Assembly (NCBI RefSeq): GCF_001613065.1
Contig: NZ_BDBQ01000106.1
Location: forward strand, 1-53,142
DNA: 53,142 nucleotides
Source: Nocardia miyunensis NBRC 108239
GTDB lineage: Bacteria > Actinomycetota > Actinomycetes > Mycobacteriales > Mycobacteriaceae
Direction of reading: 5' to 3'
Part shown: positions 30,310-38,378 of the stretch, piece by piece
Layout: each line of letters begins with the position of its first letter
Numbering within the stretch: the stretch's first letter is position 1
The notes under the pieces: model-generated
The model's input: only the letters and a program-made list of their open reading frames with translations
Databases searched by the model: none
What the model was told of the DNA's origin: nothing
Made by a program: the position numbers and the translations under genes

Positions 30310-31584
30310 TCAGTGCGCGGTCTGCGCATACTTGGTGCGGAATCCGGTCGCGTCACCGGCCTCATGGCCGGGGCGCGGCTGGCCCACGAGAGCGTGGTAT
30401 TTACTGAAGATCTCGTCGGCCTCGGCCAGCGGCAGCACGTCCTCGATGTCCGCGAACGGCTCGCCGTTCGTGCGTTCCTCGACCATCCGCCGGATGACCT
30501 CGTAGCCCTCGCCGCGGTGCGACAGAACGATGCCGTTGACCATGGCCAGGCGCTGTGCTTCGAACGCCTTCAGCGCTTCGTGCGGATCCTCGATGGTGGC
30601 GAGCTTGTCGGCCAGGGTGGCCCCGTCGACGATCGATTGGCACGCGCCGTTGCCGCCGCGCGGATACATCGCGTGTGCGGCGTCGCCGATCAGCACGACC
30701 CGTCCGTCGACCCAGGTGTCCAGCGGATCGTGGCGGATCAGCGGGAACAGGTAGACCTCGCCGGCGTCGCGCAGCATCTGCTGCACGTCCAGGATCGGGA
30801 TCTGAGTCTGGTCGTAGTAGGGCAGGATCTCCTCGATCGAGCCGAGTTGGTTCCAGTCCTCCACGGATTCGTCGCGGGTGGCCTCGACGACCCAGTTGAC
30901 CAGAGTCTTGCCGCTGCCCTGCCAGTCGTCGGCGATCGGGTAGACGATCATGCTGGAGATCTGCGGCGCGCCGATGTGCAGGATGGTGCCGCCGGTGGCG
31001 AACGGTTCCATGAGTGTGGTGCCGCGCCACATGGTGATGCCGGAGTACACCGGGTCCGCGCTCTCGGGGTGCATCTGGCGGCGGACGACGGATTTGATGC
31101 CGTCCGCCGCGATGACCACATCGGCGACGATCTGCTCGGTCGAGCCGTCGACGTGCTCGATGTCGAGAGTGACCTTGTCGCCGTCCTGGTGGTATCCGAG
31201 GGTGCGGGCGCCCAGTACCACCGAATCCTGGCCGAGCCGTTCCAGGACGGTCCGGTACATCAGCATCTGCAACACACCGCGATGCACGAACCGCTGTTCG
31301 TGCAGGTAGCCCATGTGCGTGCCGCACAGCTCGGCGTAGATCTCCTGGCCGTACTTGTTGTAGAAGACAGACTCCTGGGCGTCGACCGAGATCGCGCGGA
31401 ACTCCTCGAGCAGACCGAGCTCCTCGAACTCCTTCGTGCCGTAGACCTTGACGTCGATGCCGACGCCCAGGGGGCGCAGCTCGGAAACCGTCTCGTAGAT
31501 CCGCGGGCGGAAACCCTTCTGGTGCAAGCGAAGTGCCGCTGCTAGACCGGCCGGTCCGGCTCCGACGATGGCGATGTCGGTCAT
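30310..31584 (-). CDS. FAD-dependent aromatic hydroxylase (class A flavin monooxygenase)
   Basis: A 424-aa single-component flavoprotein monooxygenase of the p-hydroxybenzoate/salicylate hydroxylase family. GxGxxG FAD fold: IAIVGAGPAGLAAALRL; the DG motif: VVIAADGIKSVVRR; the second FAD motif: VVLIGDAAHAMYPRGGNGACQSI. It would hydroxylate, and perhaps decarboxylate, an aromatic acid with NAD(P)H and O2, making the catechol for the dioxygenase on the divergent strand. It shares a 95-base divergent promoter with the amidohydrolase operon. Confidence 0.92.
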   Translation of the reverse strand: MTDIAIVGAGPAGLAAALRLHQKGFRPRIYETVSELRPLGVGIDVKVYGTKEFEELGLLEEFRAISVDAQESVFYNKYGQEIYAELCGTHMGYLHEQRFVHRGVLQMLMYRTVLERLGQDSVVLGARTLGYHQDGDKVTLDIEHVDGSTEQIVADVVIAADGIKSVVRRQMHPESADPVYSGITMWRGTTLMEPFATGGTILHIGAPQISSMIVYPIADDWQGSGKTLVNWVVEATRDESVEDWNQLGSIEEILPYYDQTQIPILDVQQMLRDAGEVYLFPLIRHDPLDTWVDGRVVLIGDAAHAMYPRGGNGACQSIVDGATLADKLATIEDPHEALKAFEAQRLAMVNGIVLSHRGEGYEVIRRMVEERTNGEPFADIEDVLPLAEADEIFSKYHALVGQPRPGHEAGDATGFRTKYAQTAH

Positions 31585-31679
31585 CGATTCCTCATTCCGT
31601 GGGGGGCGTTGTCCCGCGCCGAAAAATGTGTATGATTTCGAAAACAGTATCTTTATAGCAGAAGTCAGGAGAGGCCTGC
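31585..31679. promoter_or_regulatory. divergent promoter of the aromatic catabolic operons
   Basis: The 95-base gap between the divergent FAD monooxygenase and amidohydrolase genes is locally AT-rich (about 31627-31661) in otherwise GC-rich DNA. It contains the palindrome TTTCGAAA at 31637-31644, which could be an operator. AGGAGAGG lies before the amidohydrolase ATG. No regulator gene lies in either operon. Confidence 0.5.
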
Positions 31680-32729
31680 ATGACCGTCGTCGACATCAAC
31701 ATCCACCACCTGCCCGAGGACCTGTTCACCAACGAGAAGATGCTCAACGGGTTCCTCACGAGCGTCCCGCGCGGATTCGGTGAGATCGCCCGCGTCGAGA
31801 CCATGGACAGCGGCAAGAAGCACATGATCCTCGAGAAGCCCGCCGGGCATCAGAACCTCAACTACGTCGAGGGCGACTACTCGGCGGAGGCGAAACTCGC
31901 CGTGATGAACGACGCCGGTGTCGATTACGCCATCATGCGCGTTCCGGTGTGGCAGGAGTGGCTGGGACTGGAGACGTGTAAAGCCGTGAACGACAACGCC
32001 TTCGAGATCACCAAGCGCTCGGAGGGCCGGTTGTTCATGACCGCGTGCGTACCCCCGTGGGGAGGTAAGGAGAACATCTACGAGCTAGAGCGCTGTGTCG
32101 GTGATCTGGGTGCGGTCGGTGTGCAGCTGGCCTGTCACTACGGCCAGCTCTACCTGGACGACCCGGTATTCGAGCCCTATCTGAAGGTCATCGAGAAGCT
32201 CGACATCCCGGTGATCGTGCACCACACGCCGCTGCCGGTCGAGTGGAAGTCGGTGATCGACTACACGAATCTGCGCCGTGAGTTCGGCCGCATCGTCGAT
32301 CAGGCGACCGCGGTGGGGCGTGAGCTGTTCAGCGGGATGTTCGATCGGATGCCCGGTCTCCGGTTCGTGCACACGATGTTCGGCGGCAACTGGTTCGCCA
32401 ATCAAGCGCTGCTGACTCCGCACGTGTCGAACAAGAAGGAGTCGCTGGTCCGCCTCGATTCGACCGGCGGCAAGGAGATCCAGAACTTCATGGAGCGCAA
32501 CATCTATTTCGACATGACCCACCCGCATTCGTGGGGTAAGGATCAGGTCGAGTGCGCGATCAAGGTCAACGGTGCGGACCACTACATGTTCGGTTCGTCG
32601 TTCCCGGTGTTCTACGGCTGGATGAGCCAGGGCGTCAACTTTGTGCAGAACGAGCTCGACATCACTCCCGAGCAGCGCGATCTGATCTTGTACGGCAACG
32701 CCAAGCAGATGTTCAAGCTGCCGATCTGA
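31680..32729 (+). CDS. ACMSD-like amidohydrolase with two altered metal ligands
   Basis: A 349-aa amidohydrolase_2 (ACMSD/decarboxylase) family protein. The usual DxHxH at the start is DINIHH, so the first metal His is replaced by Asn7 while His9 remains. Two inner His positions are kept (VIVHHTP, about 181, and FVHTMFGG, about 231). The terminal GSDYP motif reads FGSSFP, with Ser307 in place of the metal Asp. It may be a metal-independent or non-catalytic member, or use a different ligand set. As first gene of the operon it could decarboxylate or hydrolyse a ring or ring-cleavage intermediate. The intact paralogue at 47326 shows what the normal motifs look like. Confidence 0.85.
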   Translation: MTVVDINIHHLPEDLFTNEKMLNGFLTSVPRGFGEIARVETMDSGKKHMILEKPAGHQNLNYVEGDYSAEAKLAVMNDAGVDYAIMRVPVWQEWLGLETCKAVNDNAFEITKRSEGRLFMTACVPPWGGKENIYELERCVGDLGAVGVQLACHYGQLYLDDPVFEPYLKVIEKLDIPVIVHHTPLPVEWKSVIDYTNLRREFGRIVDQATAVGRELFSGMFDRMPGLRFVHTMFGGNWFANQALLTPHVSNKKESLVRLDSTGGKEIQNFMERNIYFDMTHPHSWGKDQVECAIKVNGADHYMFGSSFPVFYGWMSQGVNFVQNELDITPEQRDLILYGNAKQMFKLPI

Positions 32730-32780
32730 CGCATACGCCGGACCACAGACGGATCACGATCAGGACCGAGGCAGAGGGCG

Positions 32781-34094
32781 ATGAGTGAGCACACACCGCA
32801 GGACGGCGAGGACATCGATGGCTTCTTCTCCACCGCGCGTACGGCCGGGCGCGAGGAAGCGATCGAACTCCCGGCCGCGGGATATACGAAATATCTGTTC
32901 GACCACGACGATCCGCAGATCGCCCAGTTCCGTGGGATGACCTACGAACAGTTCGCGACCGACCGATATCTGTCCGCCGATTTCCTGCGGGATCTGCTCA
33001 GCTTCTGGGACGAACTGCTCGACGAGCCGTTCGTCGGCATCACCTCCGACGGGGTCGTCCGGGAGGGGCTCTACTCCCTCCCGGACGACCCCGCGACCGA
33101 CGACGCCGCCGCGGTAGCCGCCGCGGAGAAGGTGCTCGCGCTGCTCACCCCGCAGCAGCGCGAGAAATTCGCACATTCCCTGGGCGACAACGAATTCCGG
33201 GCATGGAGCAATCCGGAGTTCGTCTTCCATCGGGTCGGCCTGCGGCTCGAGGATCTCGGAGGGGAATCCTCGGATGCCTTCCTGGCCCTCGTGCAGGCGT
33301 CGCTGAGTGCCGAAGGATATGAACGCGTCCGAGAGGCCATGGCGCTCAACGGTTTCCTCGGGGAGCTCGTGGACCTGCCGACGATCATGAACGACCGCAG
33401 CTACTTCGCGGCGCTGTACGGCACGCCCGCCGTCGGTGGCGCGTGGGGCTGGCAGTTGTTCGGGCATCATGTCGCGGTCAATTTCGTCTCGGTGGCCGGG
33501 CGGCACGTCGCCGCGCCGGTGTTCATCGGGGCCGAACCGGCGATTTCGGACGGAGTGCGCCCGCCGATCTTCGAGGCGCGGGAGCGGCTCGCGATCGAAC
33601 TCGCGTCGTCGCTGAGCGCCGATCAGCGGGCCAAGGCCGTGGTCTACGAATCGGTGCTCGATCCGGCGATGCCCGAGGGGCGCCTGCATCCCGCGGACGA
33701 GCGGCACGTCGCGGGCGCGTTCCGGGACAATCGCGTGGTGCCGTACGAGGGCATCCGGGCCGGTGAGCTCGACCAGCGTCAGCGAATGCTGTTGCGCGCC
33801 ATCGCCGAGGACTTCCTGCTGATCCAGGACGCGCAGCGCGCGCTCACCATGGCCGAGTTCGACGCCCACCTCGACGAGACATGGTTCAGCTGGTACGGCG
33901 CGACCGATGGCACCCAGCCGACCTATCTGCGCATTCAAAGTCCGGTGTTCCTGGCCGAATTGGATCACCACGCGGGTGTGTGGCTGACCAATCGGCTACC
34001 GGCCCGATTCCATGTGCACAGCACGTTCCGGCTGCCCAATGGCAACGACTACGGGCGCAGATATATCGCCGAGTGGGAGTCGCGCTCCCGCTGA
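32781..34094 (+). CDS. DUF3500 family protein
   Basis: A 437-aa protein matching the pattern of DUF3500: FFSTARTAG, LLTPQQREKFAHSLGDNEFRAWSN, then GAWGWQLFGHHVAVNFVSV, VFIGAEPA, and LDETWFSWYGA, followed by RIQSPVFLAELDHHAGV. His residues in the GHH and DHH motifs might bind a metal. Function of the family is not established. Its steady place in a catabolic operon, between the amidohydrolase and the ring-cleavage dioxygenase, suggests an enzymatic role on the same substrate. Confidence 0.85.
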   Translation: MSEHTPQDGEDIDGFFSTARTAGREEAIELPAAGYTKYLFDHDDPQIAQFRGMTYEQFATDRYLSADFLRDLLSFWDELLDEPFVGITSDGVVREGLYSLPDDPATDDAAAVAAAEKVLALLTPQQREKFAHSLGDNEFRAWSNPEFVFHRVGLRLEDLGGESSDAFLALVQASLSAEGYERVREAMALNGFLGELVDLPTIMNDRSYFAALYGTPAVGGAWGWQLFGHHVAVNFVSVAGRHVAAPVFIGAEPAISDGVRPPIFEARERLAIELASSLSADQRAKAVVYESVLDPAMPEGRLHPADERHVAGAFRDNRVVPYEGIRAGELDQRQRMLLRAIAEDFLLIQDAQRALTMAEFDAHLDETWFSWYGATDGTQPTYLRIQSPVFLAELDHHAGVWLTNRLPARFHVHSTFRLPNGNDYGRRYIAEWESRSR

Positions 34095-34135
34095 GGAGCT
34101 GACATCGACTGCCCCACACTTGTTTTGGAGTCATC

Positions 34136-35131
34136 ATGCTACCTGTCACCAACCCGAATCCCGCCTTTCGGATCACCCGCGCGAGCCATGTGACCCTGGC
34201 CGTCACCGATCTGGCGAAGAGTCGCGACTTCTACCGCGACGCCATCGGCCTGGTCGTCACCGAGGAGACCGGCGACACCGTGTACCTGCGCGGCCTGGAG
34301 GAGGCCGCGCACCACAGCCTCGTCCTGGAACAGTCCGAAATCGCCCAGGCGCGGCGAGTCGGTCTGCGGGTGCGCACCGATGCGGACATTCGGTTCGCGG
34401 AAAAGTTCTTCGCGGACAACAACATCGAGCATCAGCGGATCGAACGCGCGTACCAGGGTGCGACCCTGCAGTTCCGCGACCCGGTCGGCACGCTCATGGA
34501 ACTGACCTCCGAGATGGACGTCGTGCCGCGCCGGATGCAGAACTACGACGAGTTCAAATCCGGTGCGCCGCAACGTATCGACCACTTCCAGGTGGTCACC
34601 TACGACGTGGGCGCGGCCACGGAGTTCTGGACCGGACTCGGCATGCGCATGTCGGAGTACACCGCCAAGGACGGCACCGACGAACTGTGGGGTTCATGGA
34701 TGGAGGTCAAGGGCAACACGCACGATCTGGTGTTCACCAATGGCCGAGGTCCGCGACTGCACCACTTCGCCTTCGCCGTACCCGACGCCACGTCGCTGAT
34801 CCACGCAGCCGACGTCGTCGGTGCGCTCGGACTCGGCGACGAGATCGACCGCGGCCCTGGCCGGCACGGCATCAGCAACGCGCTGTTCCTCTATCTGCGC
34901 GACCCCGACCAGCACCGGATCGAACTGTTCAATACCCACTACCAGTTCATCGACCTCGAGACGCCGCCCATCCGCTGGGATGTTACCGACCCCCGGCGCG
35001 CGCAACTGTGGGGCATGCCCGCCTCGCGCCGCTGGTTCTTCGAGGCCAGCGAATTTCCGGGCGAAGCGGTTCACGAACCGCTGCTGAAGGCCAACCCGGA
35101 CACCCTCGAGGACTACCTCGGCATCCATTAA
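34136..35131 (+). CDS. extradiol ring-cleavage dioxygenase (VOC, HpaD-like)
   Basis: A 331-aa two-domain vicinal-oxygen-chelate protein similar in layout to homoprotocatechuate 2,3-dioxygenase. The N-terminal domain (HVTLAVTDLAKSRDFYRDAIG) is non-catalytic; in the C-terminal domain the 2-His-1-Glu iron site is visible as IDHFQV, LHHFAF and RIELFN. It would open a catechol ring next to the hydroxyls. The long C-terminal tail (about 270-331) also fits the HpaD subgroup. The substrate is unknown; downstream HpaH and HpaI imply a 2-hydroxyhepta-2,4-dienedioate-like product. Confidence 0.9.
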   Translation: MLPVTNPNPAFRITRASHVTLAVTDLAKSRDFYRDAIGLVVTEETGDTVYLRGLEEAAHHSLVLEQSEIAQARRVGLRVRTDADIRFAEKFFADNNIEHQRIERAYQGATLQFRDPVGTLMELTSEMDVVPRRMQNYDEFKSGAPQRIDHFQVVTYDVGAATEFWTGLGMRMSEYTAKDGTDELWGSWMEVKGNTHDLVFTNGRGPRLHHFAFAVPDATSLIHAADVVGALGLGDEIDRGPGRHGISNALFLYLRDPDQHRIELFNTHYQFIDLETPPIRWDVTDPRRAQLWGMPASRRWFFEASEFPGEAVHEPLLKANPDTLEDYLGIH

Positions 35132-35180
35132 CGGTGCCCCTGCACCCCGAACCCGCCAACACAATTCCCCAGGAGCCCAC

Positions 35181-35264
35181 GTGCTATCGAAAGAAGTTGT
35201 CACGCACCCGCGCTTTCATCTCGCCGCAGTGAACGACGGGGTATCCGAGGCGGAAATCCGATGA
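35181..35264 (+). CDS. 27-residue ORF coupled to rraA
   Basis: GTG at 35181 has AGGAG six bases upstream, the best such site in the gap between the dioxygenase and the RraA gene. The peptide, starting MLSKEVVTHPRFHLAAV and ending in SEAEIR, stops inside the RraA start (ATGA at 35261). It may be a coupling leader, a remnant of a longer gene, or a genuine small protein. Confidence 0.45.
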   Translation: MLSKEVVTHPRFHLAAVNDGVSEAEIR

Positions 35265-36001
35265 CGATCGAGGCGGCTGATGCGGTGAATCCCTCGGCAT
35301 TGCCGAATGCGTTGCGGGACAAGCTGATGAGTGCGACCGTTGCGGGTCTTTCGGCGCAGTTGCGCAAGCGCGGGCTGAACAATGTGACGATCGAGGGCGT
35401 GCGGCCCCTGACGCCCGGCGTGAAGATGGTGGGCACGGCGAGAACGCTGCGGTTCGTGCCCAACCGGGAGGACCTGTTCGCCGGGCACGGGGGCGGATAC
35501 AACGCGCAGAAGCGGCTGTTCGACTCGGTCGGTCCGGGGGAGATCATCGTCATCGAGGCGCGGGGCGAAACCGGGTCGGGCACGTTGGGGGATGTGCTGG
35601 CATTGCGCGCGCGAGTCGCGGGTGCGGCCGGAATAGTCACCGACGGCGGCGTGCGCGATGTGGAAGCAGTTGCGGCGGTTGGCATTCCGGTCTACACCGC
35701 CGGTGCGCACCCCGCGGTGCTCGGCCGCGTGCACGTGCCGTGGGACACCGATCTCACGATCGCCTGCGGCGGGACGACGATCCAGCCCGGCGACATCATC
35801 GTGGGCGATGCCGACGGTGTGATCGTGCTGCCACGGGCCCTGGCCGAGGACGTCGTGGACGCCGCCCTCGAGCAGGAGGACGAGGACGCGTGGATCGCCA
35901 CGCAGGTAGCCGCGGGACATCGCGTCGAAGGGCTGTTCCCGATGAACGCGCGGTGGCGCGAGAAATACGAGCAGTGGCGCGCCGCGCAGAAGGAGCACTG
36001 A
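35261..36001 (+). CDS. RraA family protein (HMG/CHA-aldolase type)
   Basis: A 246-aa RraA-fold protein. The substrate/metal pocket is given by VGTARTLRFVPN, GGGYNAQKRLFDSVGPGEIIVIEARGE, GDVLALRARVAGAAGIVTDGGVRD with the catalytic Arg-Asp, and GDIIVGDADGVIVLP (motifs named by parts). Plant-type and bacterial relatives are 4-hydroxy-4-methyl-2-oxoglutarate / 4-carboxy-4-hydroxy-2-oxoadipate aldolases or oxaloacetate decarboxylases. It would act late in the pathway, perhaps alongside HpaI. Its stop shares one base with the next start. Confidence 0.88.
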   Translation: MTIEAADAVNPSALPNALRDKLMSATVAGLSAQLRKRGLNNVTIEGVRPLTPGVKMVGTARTLRFVPNREDLFAGHGGGYNAQKRLFDSVGPGEIIVIEARGETGSGTLGDVLALRARVAGAAGIVTDGGVRDVEAVAAVGIPVYTAGAHPAVLGRVHVPWDTDLTIACGGTTIQPGDIIVGDADGVIVLPRALAEDVVDAALEQEDEDAWIATQVAAGHRVEGLFPMNARWREKYEQWRAAQKEH

Positions 36002-36786
36002 TGCTGCCTCCCGAGACGATCACCGCCATCGCCGACGAACTGGCCGAGGCCGGCCGCAGCCGCGGGCTGATCCCACGCATCACCGCCCGCTACCCGCACG
36101 CCGCCGTCGAGGACTCCTACGCGATCCAAGGGAGGTGGCGGGATCGCAATATCGCCGACGGGCGACGTCTGGTCGGCCGCAAGATCGGCCTGACCTCGCG
36201 CGCGATGCAGGCCGCCACCGGAATCACCGAACCCGACTACGGCGTGATCTTCGACGACACGGTGTGGGAGAACGGCGCGGTCGTGCCCTTCGACGACTTC
36301 TCCAACGTCCGCATCGAGGTCGAACTGGCCTTCGTCCTGGCCCAGCCGTTGCGCGGACCGCACTGCACCGTGTTCGACGTACTGCGGGCCACCGAATTCG
36401 TCACTCCCGCACTGGAAATCCTCAACTCGCACATCGAACTCGAGGGCCGCACGATCGTCGACACCATCGCCGACAACGCCGCCTACGGCGGTCTGGTGCT
36501 GGGCGGCAACCCGACCGCCCCGGCCGATGTCGACCTGCGATGGGTGTCCGCGCTGCTCTACCGCAACGAGGCCATCGAGGAGACCGGCGTGGCGGCCGGG
36601 GTGCTGAACCATCCCGCGACCGGGGTCGCGTGGCTGGCGAACAAACTTCACCAACACGACGCACATATCGGCGCGGGCGAGATCATCCTCGCCGGATCGT
36701 TCACCCGCCCGGTGTGGATCCAGCGCGGCGACAGCGTGCTGTGCGACTACGGACCGATGGGAACCATCTCGTGCCGCTTCCGCTGA
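36001..36786 (+). CDS. hpaH: 2-oxo-hept-4-ene-1,7-dioate hydratase-like
   Basis: A 261-aa FAH-superfamily hydratase matching HpaH/MhpD: AYAIQ-type N-terminus (SYAIQGRWRDRN), GRKIGLTSRAMQAATGI, EVELAFVL with metal Glu residues, EILNSHIEL, and TGVAWLANKLHQHDAHIGAGEIILAGSFT near the end. It would add water to a 2-hydroxy-dienoate to give a 4-hydroxy-2-oxo acid, the substrate of the HpaI aldolase that overlaps its 3' end by 16 bases. Choice of the ATG at 36001 follows from the 1-base overlap with the rraA stop and normal length. Confidence 0.9.
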   Translation: MLPPETITAIADELAEAGRSRGLIPRITARYPHAAVEDSYAIQGRWRDRNIADGRRLVGRKIGLTSRAMQAATGITEPDYGVIFDDTVWENGAVVPFDDFSNVRIEVELAFVLAQPLRGPHCTVFDVLRATEFVTPALEILNSHIELEGRTIVDTIADNAAYGGLVLGGNPTAPADVDLRWVSALLYRNEAIEETGVAAGVLNHPATGVAWLANKLHQHDAHIGAGEIILAGSFTRPVWIQRGDSVLCDYGPMGTISCRFR

Positions 36787-37568
36787 CCTCCACCTTCCGC
36801 GATGTCCTCGCCGCCCGCTCGCGTCCCTTGGCCGGGATGTGGGTGTGTTCGGGCAGCCCGCTGATCGCCGAGATCTGCGCGGGCAGCGGTCTGGACTGGC
36901 TGCTGATCGATATGGAACATGGCCCCAACGGCCTGGAATCGGTTCTCGCGCAACTACAGTCGATCGCCGCGTATCCGATCTCGCCGGTGGTCCGGCTGGC
37001 CTGCGACGATCCCGTGGTCATCAAACAGGTGCTCGATCTCGGCGCGCGAAACCTGCTGGTCCCCATGGTGTCCTGCGCGGAACAGGCCCACCGGGTCGTG
37101 GAGGCGGCACGCTATCCACCGCGCGGCCGGCGCGGAGTCGGCTCGGCGCTCGCGCGCTCGGCGCGCTGGAACCGTGTCGAGGGATATCTGACCGACGCCG
37201 ACTCCCATGTGTCGCTGTTCGTTCAGGTCGAGACGATCGACGCGGTCGAGGTCGCCGGACAGATCGCGGCGGTCGACGGTATCGACGGCGTATTCGTCGG
37301 GCCCTCGGATCTGGCCGCATCGATGGGCCTGCTCGGGCAGCAGACGCACCCGGATGTCGTCGCCGCCGTGCTGCGCGCGTTCGAAGCGGTCGCGGATGCG
37401 GGAATTCCCGTGGGCGTCAACGCATTCGACCATGCCGTCGCCGACGGGTACTTGACCGCGGGCGCCGCCTTCGTGCTCGTCGGGGCCGACGTCGCCCTCC
37501 TGGCACGCGGTTCGGAAACCTTGGCCGCGCGCTTCATCAGTGCCGGGGAATCTGCCGCGCCCGCATGA
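36771..37568 (+). CDS. hpaI: 4-hydroxy-2-oxo-heptanedioate aldolase-like (HpcH/HpaI)
   Basis: A 265-aa class II HpaI-type aldolase. LAGMWVCSGSPLIAEICAGSGLDWLLIDMEHG carries the first active-site block, SPVVRLACDD the substrate Arg, VQVETIDAVEV the metal Glu, and VFVGPSDLAASMG the metal Asp (parts named). It cleaves a 4-hydroxy-2-oxo acid to pyruvate and an aldehyde. The GTG at 36771 overlaps the hydratase and gives the normal N-terminus. It ends the catabolic operon. Confidence 0.9.
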   Translation: MPLPLTSTFRDVLAARSRPLAGMWVCSGSPLIAEICAGSGLDWLLIDMEHGPNGLESVLAQLQSIAAYPISPVVRLACDDPVVIKQVLDLGARNLLVPMVSCAEQAHRVVEAARYPPRGRRGVGSALARSARWNRVEGYLTDADSHVSLFVQVETIDAVEVAGQIAAVDGIDGVFVGPSDLAASMGLLGQQTHPDVVAAVLRAFEAVADAGIPVGVNAFDHAVADGYLTAGAAFVLVGADVALLARGSETLAARFISAGESAAPA

Positions 37569-37836
37569 GGGCGCGGCGGATCCACCGGTCCGTCCGGTCG
37601 GATCGGCGATCGGGGAGCGACCACCGAAAGCGTTGTAGGGAAGGAACTTTCAACCAAGTTCATACCGAGGGGCGAGACGCAGACGCTCCGCCCGGCGTGC
37701 GGAGACTTTCGGTCTCGGCATAGCGGAAACCATTCCCGACGAATTCGGCGTGCTCGCCGAACAACTCGGTGGGTGAGCTGCGCAGTTTTCCGGCCGGACA
37801 GGGCCGGGAAGGTGAGAAAAATCGAAATGAGAAATC

Positions 37837-38331
37837 ATGAACAATATTCCCCGAGGCGCGGCACTGGCCGTGCTGGCAATGGCCACGACGGCCGCCACCG
37901 CGGGCGCCGCCTCTGCCGCACCCGCTCCGGCCGCATCGCCCGCAGTGGTCGATGCTTCCGATTCGCCCTCTCCCACAAGTGATCTCGACCGCAGCGCCGC
38001 CATCGATGCCGCGGTCGGCGCGGTGAGCAACGCGTTCAACAACGGCGCCAACGACGGCAAGCTCTTCGGCGGCACGATCGGGGCCGCGCTGGGCTGCCCC
38101 ATCGGGGCGATCACCGGCGGCACGCTGACCGTCCTGGTCTCGGCGGGGACACTCACCCCGGTCGGCGTCGTCGGCGGCTGCATTCTCGGCGGCGTCACCG
38201 GCGGCGGTCTGGGCACCCTGGTGGGCGGCGCGCTCACCGGCATTCCGCCGTTGGTCGGCACGGCCACCGACCAGTACAACCAGTTGCACGCCAAGGGATT
38301 CGTCTCCGCCCCGCTGCCCGCCGCGCAGTAG
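37837..38331 (+). CDS. secreted glycine-zipper protein, copy 1
   Basis: A 164-aa secreted protein. A Sec signal (MNNIPRGAALAVLAMATTAA, cleavage near ASA-AP at about 27) is followed by an Ala/Pro/Ser-rich linker and a Gly-rich core: GAALGCPIGAITGG, TPVGVVGGCILGGVTGGG, then GIPPLVGTATDQYNQLHA. The repeated GxxxG spacing resembles a glycine zipper that can pack helices in or on a membrane, and the two Cys may pair. It is a clear paralogue of the next gene, which shares the GCPIGAIT and GGC blocks. Function unknown; cell-wall or membrane association is inferred. Confidence 0.75.
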   Translation: MNNIPRGAALAVLAMATTAATAGAASAAPAPAASPAVVDASDSPSPTSDLDRSAAIDAAVGAVSNAFNNGANDGKLFGGTIGAALGCPIGAITGGTLTVLVSAGTLTPVGVVGGCILGGVTGGGLGTLVGGALTGIPPLVGTATDQYNQLHAKGFVSAPLPAAQ

Positions 38332-38378
38332 CTCCCGGCCGATCGCCGGACCTCCATCACGATGAAGTGAGTATCACC

